A stretch of DNA of 64,000 bases from Alicyclobacillus herbarius DSM 13609 (lineage in GTDB: Bacteria > Bacillota > Bacilli > Alicyclobacillales > Alicyclobacillaceae), in assembly GCF_000430585.1 (NCBI RefSeq), contig NZ_AUMH01000009.1, forward strand, positions 1 to 64,000, read 5' to 3'. The notes beneath the pieces were generated by a model. That model made no database searches, was not told where the DNA came from, and saw only the letters and a program-made list of their open reading frames with translations. The number at the start of each line of letters is the position of its first letter. Positions within the stretch are counted from its first letter, which is position 1. The position numbers and the translations under genes were made by a program. Shown one piece after another: positions 42,561 to 51,358 of the stretch.

Positions 42561-44129
42561 CCCGAAGCTCGCACGCTTAGCCATTTCCTCCCGTTGTCGC
42601 AGCTCCACGCGGCGGATTTTGCCGCTGCTGGTTTTCGGCAGCGAAGTGAGAAACTCAATCGCCCGCGGGTACTTATAAGGAGCTGTCAGCGCCTTGACGT
42701 GGTCCTGCAACTCGCGCACGAGCCCTTCGTCCTTGGCATCTTCTGCGTTACGCAGGACGACAAACGCTTTCACGATGTGCCCCCTATCCGCATCAGGGCT
42801 GGCTACGACGGCGCACTCCGCGACTTTGGGGTGCTTCACCAGTGCGTCCTCCACCTCAAACGGACCAATCGTGTACCCGGCCGAAATGATGATATCGTCC
42901 GCCCGACCCTCAAACCAAAAGTACCCGTCTTCATCCATTCGTCCTTTGTCTCCCGTCAGGTACCAGTCCCCTCGAAACGCCTGGATGGTACGCTCCGCGT
43001 CATTCAGATAGCCCTGAAAAAGGCACGGGAAGCTCTTGTGTACGGCAATGTGGCCGATTTCACCTACTGGCAACGGTGTGCCCTGGTCGTCGACGATAGC
43101 CACCCGCATCCCTGGAAACGGTTTCCCCATCGATCCGGCCCGCACCTCGGTATCCTGCAGGGTGCCGACTAACAAGCTGTTCTCGGTCTGTCCGTAGCCA
43201 TCCCGCACGGTCACCCCGAATGCGCGCCGAAAGGTATCAATTACTTCGCGGTTGAGCGGTTCCCCGGCTGAACAGGCGGATCGAAGACAGAGGCGATACG
43301 CCTTTAGGTGTTCCACCTTGGCCATGGCCCGGTACTCAGTGGGTGTGGCACAGAGCAAGGTCACGCGGTGTTCCTGCATCAGAGACAGGTACTCCTGCGG
43401 CTGAAATCGACCCTGATAGACGAACCCGGTGGCTCCGTTGCCGAGGACGCCGACAAACGGACTCCACACCCACTTCGCCCACCCCGGCCCGGCGGTCGCC
43501 CAGGCGACATCCGTCGGCTTGGCGTCAAACCAGTGGGTGCCGGCCACCTTGAGGTGCTCGCGCGGCCAGGTGTAGGTGTGCATGACGCCTTTGGGTCCCC
43601 CGGTCGTCCCGCTCGTGTAGGATAAGAACGCGATGTCCCTGTCGCGAGTCTCCGCGCAAAAGTCGTCTTCACAGCCCAGGGTGGCGATGTCATCCAGTGA
43701 TTCCCAGTCCGGCGCCGCTCCGCCTACGACAAAAAAGTGGGACAGACTGGCGCACTGCGGACGCACCTTATCCACCTCGGCGACGAGTGCGGCGTCCGCG
43801 ATGACGGTACTCGCCTCGGCGTGTCTAACCCGGTAGGCAATGTCTGCGGCTCGAAGCATTTCCGAGCCGGGTAGAATGGTCACTCCCAGCTTCAAGAGCG
43901 CGAGGTATACTGTATACGGAGCGATGCCGCGCGGTAGCAGCACCAAGACCCGTTGGCCGCGGCGCACCCCGATGCGATTCAAACCTTGGGCCAATCGGTT
44001 ACTCTGGCGCCGCAGCTGGTCATACGTCAGCGTCGTCACCCGCTTGGCCGAGTCTACACATATGACTGCCAATCGATCAGGGTTGCGCGCGGCGATTTCA
44101 TCCACTTCAAGCGCAAAATTGTACGACAT
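42555..44129 (-). CDS. Acyl-CoA synthetase (AMP-forming), YtcI-like
   Basis: Activates a short- or medium-chain carboxylic acid to its CoA thioester. This 524-residue ANL enzyme has the P-loop SYTSGTTGGPKGVMHTY, motif DGYGQTENSL, the hinge segment GDWYLTGDKGRMDEDGYFWFEGRADDIIISAGYTIGP and the catalytic lysine in PKTSSGKIRR. ATG 44129 follows GGGAGGAAGG; upstream codons are not conserved. The substrate is inferred from size and motifs only. Confidence 0.88.
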   Translation of the reverse strand: MSYNFALEVDEIAARNPDRLAVICVDSAKRVTTLTYDQLRRQSNRLAQGLNRIGVRRGQRVLVLLPRGIAPYTVYLALLKLGVTILPGSEMLRAADIAYRVRHAEASTVIADAALVAEVDKVRPQCASLSHFFVVGGAAPDWESLDDIATLGCEDDFCAETRDRDIAFLSYTSGTTGGPKGVMHTYTWPREHLKVAGTHWFDAKPTDVAWATAGPGWAKWVWSPFVGVLGNGATGFVYQGRFQPQEYLSLMQEHRVTLLCATPTEYRAMAKVEHLKAYRLCLRSACSAGEPLNREVIDTFRRAFGVTVRDGYGQTENSLLVGTLQDTEVRAGSMGKPFPGMRVAIVDDQGTPLPVGEIGHIAVHKSFPCLFQGYLNDAERTIQAFRGDWYLTGDKGRMDEDGYFWFEGRADDIIISAGYTIGPFEVEDALVKHPKVAECAVVASPDADRGHIVKAFVVLRNAEDAKDEGLVRELQDHVKALTAPYKYPRAIEFLTSLPKTSSGKIRRVELRQREEMAKRASFGS

Positions 44130-44314
44130 TGGCCCTTCCTCCCTTGTGAAACCGATATCCTCAATATATATGACTATTCGCAATACACCCCCGTATCCCT
44201 GCTGGAACACGGGGGTGTGAGGAAGGAACCTAAACCGTTTGTGATTCGGGGCCGCCACCGGCAGCCGAAAGGCGGCGGTCCGCGACCGCAGCCGTCCCCT
44301 CGGCGAAAGGCAGA

Positions 44315-45061
44315 CTAAACCGTCAGCATACGCGCTAAATCTGCATCATCCAAGCGGCTGCCAACGAAAAACGGGCCAAACTCCCCGAAGCGAGCGCTCG
44401 CCTCGTCAAACCGCATCTCGTAGACCAGTTTCTTGAACTGGAGCGGATCGTCCGAAAAGAGGGTGACACCCCACTCCCAGTCATCCAACCCGGTCGATCC
44501 GGTGATGATTTGCTTAACTTTACCTGCGTATTCGTGGCCGATGCGGCCATGGTTTTTCATCAGCTCACGCCGCTCTTCGATCGAGAGCATGTACCAGTTG
44601 TCGGAACCCTGACGGCGTTTGCTCATCGGATAGAAACACACGTTCCGCGTCTGTGGAAGTTCCGGCTTGAGACGGCCTTGCAGGTACGGATCGGAATCCA
44701 CATCGACCCCCGGCTTGGCCAGGTAGGCGCTCAGCTCCACCACTGACAGGTAAGTGTATGCCGGCGCCGTAAAGTCAGCAAAACGCGTCTTCTGGAACCG
44801 GGTCTCCAAGTCTGCCAACTCTTCGACGGTCGGTCGCATGTGGATAAACATCAAGTCGGCCTTCTGTCCGACAATCCGGTACTGCCCGTAGGCGCCCGTT
44901 TGATGCGGAATGACGTTTCGGTACGCTTGGGTGAGCCGCAGCAGCTCGTCCACTGCCTCCGCCCGCTCGTCATTATCCAACGCCTTCCAGGACGCCCAGT
45001 CGATACTCCGCAAATCGTGCAGGGTATACCACCCGTCCAGCGTTTGCACGGCTTGATTCAT
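44315..45061 (-). CDS. hemQ: Coproheme decarboxylase (chlorite dismutase family)
   Basis: Final step of the coproporphyrin-dependent haem pathway of Gram-positive bacteria, turning coproheme into protoheme. The 248-residue protein has the family run TLDGWYTLHDLR, the reactive Tyr region in NVCFYPMSKRR...NWYMLSIEERRELMKNHGRIG and GLDDWEWGVTLFSDDPLQFKKLVYEMRFDEAS near the C-terminus. The proximal His is in NHGRIGHEYAGKV. ATG 45061 lies about 10 bases after GAGGGG. It follows the acyl-CoA dehydrogenase gene by 15 bases. Confidence 0.94.
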   Translation of the reverse strand: MNQAVQTLDGWYTLHDLRSIDWASWKALDNDERAEAVDELLRLTQAYRNVIPHQTGAYGQYRIVGQKADLMFIHMRPTVEELADLETRFQKTRFADFTAPAYTYLSVVELSAYLAKPGVDVDSDPYLQGRLKPELPQTRNVCFYPMSKRRQGSDNWYMLSIEERRELMKNHGRIGHEYAGKVKQIITGSTGLDDWEWGVTLFSDDPLQFKKLVYEMRFDEASARFGEFGPFFVGSRLDDADLARMLTV

Positions 45062-45076
45062 GCGTCTCAAACCCCT

Positions 45077-46261
45077 CTAATTCGTTTCTTCGACCTCGGC
45101 CAGCGCATTATTCGCCAACATCTGGTAGGTGATGTCGTCCGCCGGGGGGTTGTGCAAACCGGCCCGCACATCCCGATACAAGCGCTCCAGCGGCAGGTCG
45201 CGCCAGATACTGCGGCCGCCCACAATGCGCATGGCCAAATCGACCACCTCAATCGCCGCGTTGGTCGCCTGTGTCTTGACCGCGCCCAACTGTGGGCGAA
45301 GCTGTGCCCGTGTGGCAGCGTCCCCCTCGTCCCAGCGCCGCGCCAAGTCATACATCAACGTACGGGCAGCTAGGAGCTTCAGTTCGATTTGCCCCATTTT
45401 CTCCTGAATGTGCGGGACCTTGGCAATCGGGTGCGGTAAACTGTTCGGCTGGTAGGTGGCCGCATAGCGGACGGCGAAATCACGCGCAGCCAGCGCAATG
45501 CCCAAATAACAGGCCGGGATGTGGAGCGTCCAGCCGCTGCCGTCACTGTTGCGGCGTGACCGCTCGCCCGGCTTTTGCCGACTGACCAAGCGTTCTTCTG
45601 GCACAAACACATCCTTGAGGAGGATGTCGTGGCTGCCGGTGGCCCGCATGCCCATGGTGTTCCAGGTCTCGACAATCTCAATGTCCTCGCCGGTGACCAA
45701 AAACTCCCCGACGTCCTCGCTCTCGGCAATTCCGGCTGTCACCAGCACCCAATCGAGCGCCGGCGACAAGGAGCTAAACGTCTTCCGCCCGCTGATGCGG
45801 TAGCCACCGGCAACGGGCTGTGCCGTCGTCTGCGGTCGCCCGCCACGGCTCGGACTACCCGTGGCTGGTTCACTGGCGCAGCTGTTAATGAGCGCCCCCC
45901 GCTCCACCACCGACCGGCACACCTCGGCAAACAGCGGCTCCGGAAAGGCGCGCGTTGTCCGCAAGCTGAGCATCATGCCGACATGCCAGCCAATCGCCAG
46001 TGCGGTCGATCCGTCCCCTCGTGCCAGCTGCTCCTGGTGCAACAACATCTCATACAGGGAAATTTCCAAACCCCCAAATTCCTTAGGCGTCGTCCACGCC
46101 ACATACCCAGCGTCGCGCAGCGCGTTGATGTTCTCGTGCGGAAAACTCGCGTCGGCATCATGGGTGGCCGCCCGCTCCGCAAACTGTTTCGACAGCGCGC
46201 GGATGATTTCATGGCGCTCACGCTGTTCCGGGGTTCGGATAAACCAGTTGCCACTATTCAC
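45077..46261 (-). CDS. Acyl-CoA dehydrogenase family protein (YdbM-like)
   Basis: A 394-residue FAD-dependent protein. The N-terminal helical domain, the middle segment [21 protein letters not shown]...[24 protein letters not shown] and the C-terminal helical bundle ([26 protein letters not shown]) match the acyl-CoA dehydrogenase fold. The catalytic Glu of classical enzymes is not obvious, as in the YdbM and DszC-like branches, so the substrate may not be an acyl-CoA. GTG 46261 has a GGAGGAG site upstream. It probably shares a transcript with hemQ. Confidence 0.85.
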   Translation of the reverse strand: MNSGNWFIRTPEQRERHEIIRALSKQFAERAATHDADASFPHENINALRDAGYVAWTTPKEFGGLEISLYEMLLHQEQLARGDGSTALAIGWHVGMMLSLRTTRAFPEPLFAEVCRSVVERGALINSCASEPATGSPSRGGRPQTTAQPVAGGYRISGRKTFSSLSPALDWVLVTAGIAESEDVGEFLVTGEDIEIVETWNTMGMRATGSHDILLKDVFVPEERLVSRQKPGERSRRNSDGSGWTLHIPACYLGIALAARDFAVRYAATYQPNSLPHPIAKVPHIQEKMGQIELKLLAARTLMYDLARRWDEGDAATRAQLRPQLGAVKTQATNAAIEVVDLAMRIVGGRSIWRDLPLERLYRDVRAGLHNPPADDITYQMLANNALAEVEETN

Positions 46262-46280
46262 CCGCTCGCTCCTCCTCCAT

Positions 46281-46316
46281 CCTTAACTGTTGAGCTTCCC
46301 TTAACTGTTGAGCTTC
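46281..46316. repeat. 18-bp perfect tandem duplication at the end of the thioredoxin gene
   Basis: CCTTAACTGTTGAGCTTC occurs twice head-to-tail (46281-46298 and 46299-46316). It includes the stop and last codons of the thioredoxin-like gene, so a second vestigial copy of its C-terminal codons and stop lies just past the real stop. Confidence 0.95.
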
Positions 46317-46636
46317 GCCAGTGCGTCGTCCAAAAAGTCCGTAACCTCTTGCTTCGTCTTCCGTTTGCCATTGACAAAACGGCTGACGACCTGACCATCC
46401 CGGTAGACGATAAAGCTCGGGATGCCTAGGACGTCCAGGGTCTCACATAAATCGAGGAACTTGTCCCGGTCAACATGGTAGAACCGAAACTTCCCTTCAT
46501 AATCGCGCACCACGTCTTCGATATACGTATCCATGTACCGGCAATCCGGACACCAATCGGCCGAAAACACCATGACGGTCGGATTGGCCTCGCGCACCAA
46601 AGTAAAAAACTGTTCCATGCTCTCAATCGCCTGCAT
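46301..46636 (-). CDS. Thioredoxin-family protein (WCPDC active site)
   Basis: A 111-residue cytoplasmic thioredoxin-fold protein with the active-site Cys29-x2-Cys32 in SADWCPDC and the cis-Pro in LGIPSFIVYRDG. The CPDC dipeptide differs from the CGPC of classical thioredoxin, as in some YtpP-like proteins. ATG 46636 follows AAAGGCGAGG. It lies between the MFS and acyl-CoA dehydrogenase genes on the same strand. Confidence 0.88.
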   Translation of the reverse strand: MQAIESMEQFFTLVREANPTVMVFSADWCPDCRYMDTYIEDVVRDYEGKFRFYHVDRDKFLDLCETLDVLGIPSFIVYRDGQVVSRFVNGKRKTKQEVTDFLDDALAKLNS

Positions 46637-46708
46637 TCGATCGACCTCGCCTTTCCCAGATTGATTCCGATTATGTGTTACGCTCATCGTGCACGCCAAG
46701 CCCTTCAC

Positions 46709-48010
46709 TCACACTGTGGCAGGCACTTTCGACTTTGCCGCACGCAACCCCTGTGGCAGCAACAGACTGCCGACGACGCCAACCAAGGAAAACAGGGTTG
46801 GCAGGAAAAACGCAATCCCGTAGGCGTGACGGGCGCCCTGACTCCCGGCACCCGCCGTCCCGCCGAATGCATCAATGACCATGCCGAACAAGACGGGCAG
46901 TAAAACAGCGCTCAAAAAGCCACCCGTGTTGGCAAAGCCAGAGGTGACGCCAGAGCGGTGCGGATCGACCTGATCCCGAATGGCCGCGAACGTCAAGAGA
47001 CTGCTGCCACAGCCAAACCCGACGACAAACATAATGAGCCCCGCCACAACGAGCGGCGGCTGCCCGCGCCACAGGGCAACCGCGAGCCAAGCCAGAGCCG
47101 CCAAGGTCTGCGTCACCAGATAGGGGCGCCGTCGGTCATGCAAACGGTCGCTCAGCCACCCCATGAATGGACTTGCAACCAGCGCCCCGACGAAAGCAAT
47201 GAGCGTGAACCAAGCCGCCTCTGCGCGCGGCAGCCGGTAAACGTCCATAAAGAACGGAACCACCCAAAGGCTGACCATCGCCAGATAGGTTCCCATCGCC
47301 CCAAAGTGGCAACAGAAGGTCGCCCATGCCAACCTGTCGCGTACGACTCCGGACAGCAACCGCCACATCGGGACCTTTTGCACGCGCAGGGCACTGGCCG
47401 ACGCCTTGGCTCGACGAGCCGGTCCGGCGCCCATCAGCACGACGCCATCGAGCACCCCGGCCGCGACCAAGAGCGCCCCAATAACGGTGAACGGAATGTG
47501 CCACCCTGCCGTGGCAATCCAGGCGGCAAGCGGAATACTGGTCACCAAGGCGCCCAGATTCCCAGCCGTGTTGACCACCCCGAGAACCGCCGCAAAGCGC
47601 CCTTTGGCGAACCACTTGCCGAGAATCAAGACAATGTTGACCCAGATGAGTGCATCGCCGAGTCCGACGATAGCTCGACCCAAGAGCAGCCAGCCGAAGC
47701 TGTGGGCCGACGCAAACAACAGCGTCCCCACCCCGTCGCACAATACGCCTGTGACGAGCATTCGCTCGGGTCCCGACTTGTCCCCGTATAGACCCACGGG
47801 AATCTGCAAGAGCATGTACAGGAGGTACTGAATGCTCGTGATGGTCCCCAACAGCGCCGCAGATACGTGAAAATCGGCTTGCAGCTGATCCGAAATCACG
47901 CCCGGTCCGGTGCGCTGTGTGAACACCAGGAGATATGACACGCCAATGCTCGCCAACACCAACCAGCGCCACTGTGCGGCCAACGCCGCCCCCACTGCCG
48001 AGTCTTTCAT
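46709..48010 (-). CDS. MFS transporter
   Basis: A 433-residue major facilitator with twelve predicted membrane segments. The loop 2-3 motif is GLYGDKSGPERML and the corresponding second-half motif is GWLSDRLHDRRRP. SIQYLLYMLLQIPVGLYGDK and WFAKGRFAAVLGVVNTAGNLGAL resemble organic-anion or sugar-acid transporters of the family, but the substrate cannot be told. ATG 48010 has GAGG about 11 bases upstream. Confidence 0.85.
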   Translation of the reverse strand: MKDSAVGAALAAQWRWLVLASIGVSYLLVFTQRTGPGVISDQLQADFHVSAALLGTITSIQYLLYMLLQIPVGLYGDKSGPERMLVTGVLCDGVGTLLFASAHSFGWLLLGRAIVGLGDALIWVNIVLILGKWFAKGRFAAVLGVVNTAGNLGALVTSIPLAAWIATAGWHIPFTVIGALLVAAGVLDGVVLMGAGPARRAKASASALRVQKVPMWRLLSGVVRDRLAWATFCCHFGAMGTYLAMVSLWVVPFFMDVYRLPRAEAAWFTLIAFVGALVASPFMGWLSDRLHDRRRPYLVTQTLAALAWLAVALWRGQPPLVVAGLIMFVVGFGCGSSLLTFAAIRDQVDPHRSGVTSGFANTGGFLSAVLLPVLFGMVIDAFGGTAGAGSQGARHAYGIAFFLPTLFSLVGVVGSLLLPQGLRAAKSKVPATV

Positions 48011-48102
48011 GTTCTTGGATGCCTCACCACGTTGGATTCAAGCGATACATTCTGACTCTAGTACAGGGCGGCGGCGATGTCAAAAGTCGACAAGGTTCAA
48101 CC

Positions 48103-49620
48103 TTATAGGTTATACAGGGCGCTGAACTTATCCTTTAAATATCCAATCAAGTACTTCGCGTCAATCGCTTCCCCGGTCACCTGTTGGACAATCTCCTTGG
48201 GCTCCAGCATCTTGCCAAAGCGATGGATGTGCTCGTTCAGCCACTGTTTAATGGGAAGCAGATTGCGTCTACGGACCTGCTCCATGTAGTCGGGGATGTC
48301 CTTGGCCAGCGCGTGCGCAAACTGGGCGGCATAGATGTTGCCAAGCGCATACGACGGGAAATAGCCGAAGCTGCCGCCAGACCAGTGCACGTCCTGCAGT
48401 ACGCCTTCCGCGTCGTTGCTGGGTGTGACGCCGAGGTACTCCTGCATCTTCTCTCGCCAGACGGCCGGCAGATCCGCTACCTGCAGTTGCCCATTGATGA
48501 GCCCCTTTTCAATCTCGTAGCGGATCATGATGTGGAGGTTGTACGTCAATTCGTCCGCTTCAGTGCGAATCAAAGACGGACGCACATCGTTCACGGAGCG
48601 ATAGAAGTCGTCCAAGGAAATATCAGCGAATTGGGATGGGAACAGTTCCAGGATGTAGCGGTAGTGCGCCTCCCAGAAGGGGCGGGAGCGACCAATCATG
48701 TTCTCCCAAAAACGAGACTGCGATTCGTGAATCCCCATCGAGGTGCCTGAGCACAGCCCGGTGCCAATCAGCTCATCCGATACCCCTTGCTCGTACAGCG
48801 CATGTCCGCCTTCATGGATGGTGCTGAACAGGTTGCTGCGCAGGTCCTCCGTGAGAAACTTCGTCGTCACCCGGGTGTCGTAGTGGTTGATGGTGGTCTG
48901 GAACGGATGCACCGTCTCATCTACGCGCCCGGCCGTAAAGTCATACCCCATTTGCTCCAACAGGTAATGGGAGAGTTTGCGCTGAAGCGCCGTGTCGTAG
49001 CCCCGATAGAAGCGCTTGTCGTCGAATCGGCGGCCGGTCGCAACAATGCGGTTTAGCAGGTCGACCGTCTCCTGACGGAGGTTGTCAAAGATGGGATCAA
49101 GCTGAGCCACGGTCATTCCCGGTTCATACTGGTCAAGCAGGGTGTCGTACTTGTCATCCTTGTAGCCCCAATAGTCCACAAACTCCACTGTCATCGCGAC
49201 AATCTGCTCCAGATAAGGCCGGAACAGGGCGAAGTCGGCCTTTGCCTTAGCCTCTTCCCAGACCGACTCCGCCTTGGACACAAGCACCACGTAAGCGTGA
49301 TAGCGCTCCGGCGGGATCTTGCGCGCCCGGTCAAACTCCTTGCGGAACTCCCGGACCATCGCGCGCGTCACCGGATCGAGCCCGTTGTATACCCCCGGAT
49401 CTCCCAGGGTGTTCAGGTACTCTTCCATTTGCGGCGAGGTACTCATCCGAAATACCGCCGACGAGAGCGTGCCAATCGCTTCCGAACGCAGCGGTACCCC
49501 TTTTTTCGGCGCGCCAGTGCGCAAGTCCCAGTACATCAGCGAGAGCGCCTCTTGATAATGTTCCATCTCCCGTACGTATTGCCGAAACGCTTCCACCGTT
49601 TGCGAAACCGCTTGACTCAT
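48103..49620 (-). CDS. Metallocarboxypeptidase, M32 (thermostable carboxypeptidase Taq type)
   Basis: A 505-residue zinc carboxypeptidase releasing C-terminal residues from peptides. The zinc motif HEGGH is in STIHEGGHALYEQG, the third ligand in MGIHESQSRFWEN, and the family helix DELTYNLHIMIRYEIEKGL follows. The length is that of B. subtilis YpwA. ATG follows AGAGGTGGGACG. No signal peptide, so it acts in the cytoplasm. Confidence 0.94.
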   Translation of the reverse strand: MSQAVSQTVEAFRQYVREMEHYQEALSLMYWDLRTGAPKKGVPLRSEAIGTLSSAVFRMSTSPQMEEYLNTLGDPGVYNGLDPVTRAMVREFRKEFDRARKIPPERYHAYVVLVSKAESVWEEAKAKADFALFRPYLEQIVAMTVEFVDYWGYKDDKYDTLLDQYEPGMTVAQLDPIFDNLRQETVDLLNRIVATGRRFDDKRFYRGYDTALQRKLSHYLLEQMGYDFTAGRVDETVHPFQTTINHYDTRVTTKFLTEDLRSNLFSTIHEGGHALYEQGVSDELIGTGLCSGTSMGIHESQSRFWENMIGRSRPFWEAHYRYILELFPSQFADISLDDFYRSVNDVRPSLIRTEADELTYNLHIMIRYEIEKGLINGQLQVADLPAVWREKMQEYLGVTPSNDAEGVLQDVHWSGGSFGYFPSYALGNIYAAQFAHALAKDIPDYMEQVRRRNLLPIKQWLNEHIHRFGKMLEPKEIVQQVTGEAIDAKYLIGYLKDKFSALYNL

Positions 49621-49740
49621 CGTCCCACCTCTATCTATGCATTTTTATCCCTGTTATCCATTATATCCCAAACAGCAGGTTCCTGCACTTTGCCAACTGC
49701 TACTACCCCCCTGCCGCTTGCTCCGTCCGGCTATCCTCGC

Positions 49741-50520
49741 TCATCCCTGGCGCGCGACCTTCGTCGGTCCACACTGGTCGCGGGCGGTGATGACCATCGC
49801 GTCGATGTTCACATGCGCCGGCCGCGTGGCGGCAAACACAATGCAGTCCGCAATGTCTTCCGCCGTCAGCGGCGTCATGCCTTCGTACACCGCGTCCGCC
49901 TTGGCCGTGTCGCCGTGGAAGCGAACGAGGCTGAACTCCGTTTTGACCATTCCCGGGTCTATTGTCGTCACCCGTACGGGTTTCCCCAACAGCTCCTCAC
50001 GCAGCGCCTCAGTAATCGCTCGGACGGCAAACTTGCTGCCGCAATAGGCCGATCCGCCCGCATACGCGACGCGCCCGGCGATGGAGCCGAGGTTGATGAC
50101 GTGCCCGTCGCCGCTTTCAATGAGGCTCGGCAAAAACAGGCGCGTCATGCGCAGCAGCCCGAGGACGTTGGTGTTTATCATCTCTTCCCATTCGGCATCG
50201 TCCTTCGCCTCGGCGACCGGCGTCTTACCGCGAGCCAGTCCCGCGTTGTTAAGCAAGACGTGCACCTGTCCGAAATGTTCCTGCACCTGCCTAGCAAAGC
50301 GCTCCGCCGAGGCGACGGAGGTGACATCCAATTCCGCCACAAAGGGACGCTCCCCTGTAACCTCCGCCAGCTCGTTTGCCAACGTATGTAAACGATCCAC
50401 GCGTCGCGCCCCGACGGCAACTCGAAACCCGGCTTGGGCCAGTGCCCGGGCGCTCGCTGCACCAATCCCCGAACTGGCGCCCGTGACCACGGCCACCCGT
50501 CCATTGCCATGTAAAGCCAT
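49741..50520 (-). CDS. Short-chain dehydrogenase/reductase
   Basis: A 259-residue NAD(P)-dependent SDR. The cofactor motif is TGASSGIG (residues 13-20), NNAG follows, the catalytic Ser is in NLGSIAGRV and the Tyr-x3-Lys pair in SAYCGSK. GVRRVDRLHTLANEL suggests NADP preference through its Arg residues after the second strand. It is nearest to the YdfG/serine-dehydrogenase-like group; substrate unknown. ATG follows GGAGGCGG. Confidence 0.88.
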   Translation of the reverse strand: MALHGNGRVAVVTGASSGIGAASARALAQAGFRVAVGARRVDRLHTLANELAEVTGERPFVAELDVTSVASAERFARQVQEHFGQVHVLLNNAGLARGKTPVAEAKDDAEWEEMINTNVLGLLRMTRLFLPSLIESGDGHVINLGSIAGRVAYAGGSAYCGSKFAVRAITEALREELLGKPVRVTTIDPGMVKTEFSLVRFHGDTAKADAVYEGMTPLTAEDIADCIVFAATRPAHVNIDAMVITARDQCGPTKVARQG

Positions 50521-50660
50521 ACTACCGCCTCCTCCGCATCCATCATACCAATTTTCCTACGAATTTCAGACCCGCTGCAGCAAACCCCTGGCGCGGTTCC
50601 CACATACACTGCTCTGAAACGGTCGGTTGGGCCGACCATTCCTTTGAAGGAGTGATTTTT

Positions 50661-50990
50661 ATGCCCTGCCCCGAAGTCAAGACCGGTCATGTGGAGATTC
50701 CGGGCGAGGACTATATCCGCATTCAGCAAAGTGTCGACCAAGGGCGCAACCTGTGGCGGCTCGACCCCATACGCACGGTGCAAATGGTCGGGAGTCAGCA
50801 CCTGGGCTTCCGGCCCAGCGATGTCTATACGTTCGTGGAGCGCTATCGGGATCCCGGATCTGGATTGCAGCACGCCACGGTCCGCGTTCAACACGGACCG
50901 TGCCGCTATATCGTGACCCTCTACCAACCGGTCAAGCAGGGAGCACGTGGCATTTGGGTGGTACACCATGTGGAGGATGTCACAACCTGA
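50661..50990 (+). CDS. Unknown protein, probably all-beta
   Basis: 109 residues, not recognised. Alternating hydrophobic strands (TVQMVGSQHLGF, DVYTFVERYR, HATVRVQHGPCRYIVTLYQPV, GIWVVHHVEDV) suggest a small beta-barrel or sheet. No signal peptide. ATG at 50661 follows a good GAAGGAG. It is divergent from the SDR gene and just upstream of the structured RNA region before zwf. Confidence 0.7.
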   Translation: MPCPEVKTGHVEIPGEDYIRIQQSVDQGRNLWRLDPIRTVQMVGSQHLGFRPSDVYTFVERYRDPGSGLQHATVRVQHGPCRYIVTLYQPVKQGARGIWVVHHVEDVTT

Positions 50991-51108
50991 CTCCGCATGA
51001 ACGTACCCGTGGGTGGTGTCTCCATCATCGGGGATGCGAAAAACTGGTGCCGGACGTCGAGACTGGTTACAATATATTTCAGACACAAAGTAAAAAATGT
51101 GCGTCCGG

Positions 51109-51329
51109 CTTTCCGGACAACCGCTAAGAGTGCATGTCCGGAAAGGGGTTAGGTAAGCCCCAAGCAGTGCGAGGAAGCTAGCCCAAAATGCGTACCGAGC
51201 GTACGTCTTTTGGTACGTGAGGGAGCATTTTGGGCGCTGACGAAGCAATGCGCCGGGGGGCCTGGTCGCCAGTGGCGACCGTTTAGGCCGGGCGACAGCC
51301 CCGGAGTTCTGACCCCTTTCCGGACAACC
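51109..51329 (+). ncRNA. Highly structured RNA element upstream of zwf
   Basis: The 368-bp gap before zwf holds no gene but folds strongly. An 18-bp closing helix pairs 51135-51152 with 51309-51326 (all Watson-Crick except one G-U). Inside, an 11-bp hairpin stem pairs 51181-51191 with 51225-51235. A further 6-bp helix (51253-51258 with 51299-51304) encloses a two-part hairpin (51259-51263/51285-51289 and 51264-51270/51274-51280). CTTTCCGGACAACC is repeated at 51109-51122 and 51316-51329, and the first copy can pair with 51135-51145 in competition with the closing helix. A -10-like TACAAT at 51068-51073 could start it. It ends about 30 bases before the zwf ATG. The family is not recognised. 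Confidence 0.75.
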
Positions 51330-51358
51330 TCACCCTATCTTGCAAGGAATGGAGAGCT

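Noticed and set aside
51109-51329. Mobile element bounded by 14-bp direct repeats
   Set aside because: There is no transposase and one repeat copy is part of the closing helix, so an RNA structure explains it better, although insertion is not excluded.
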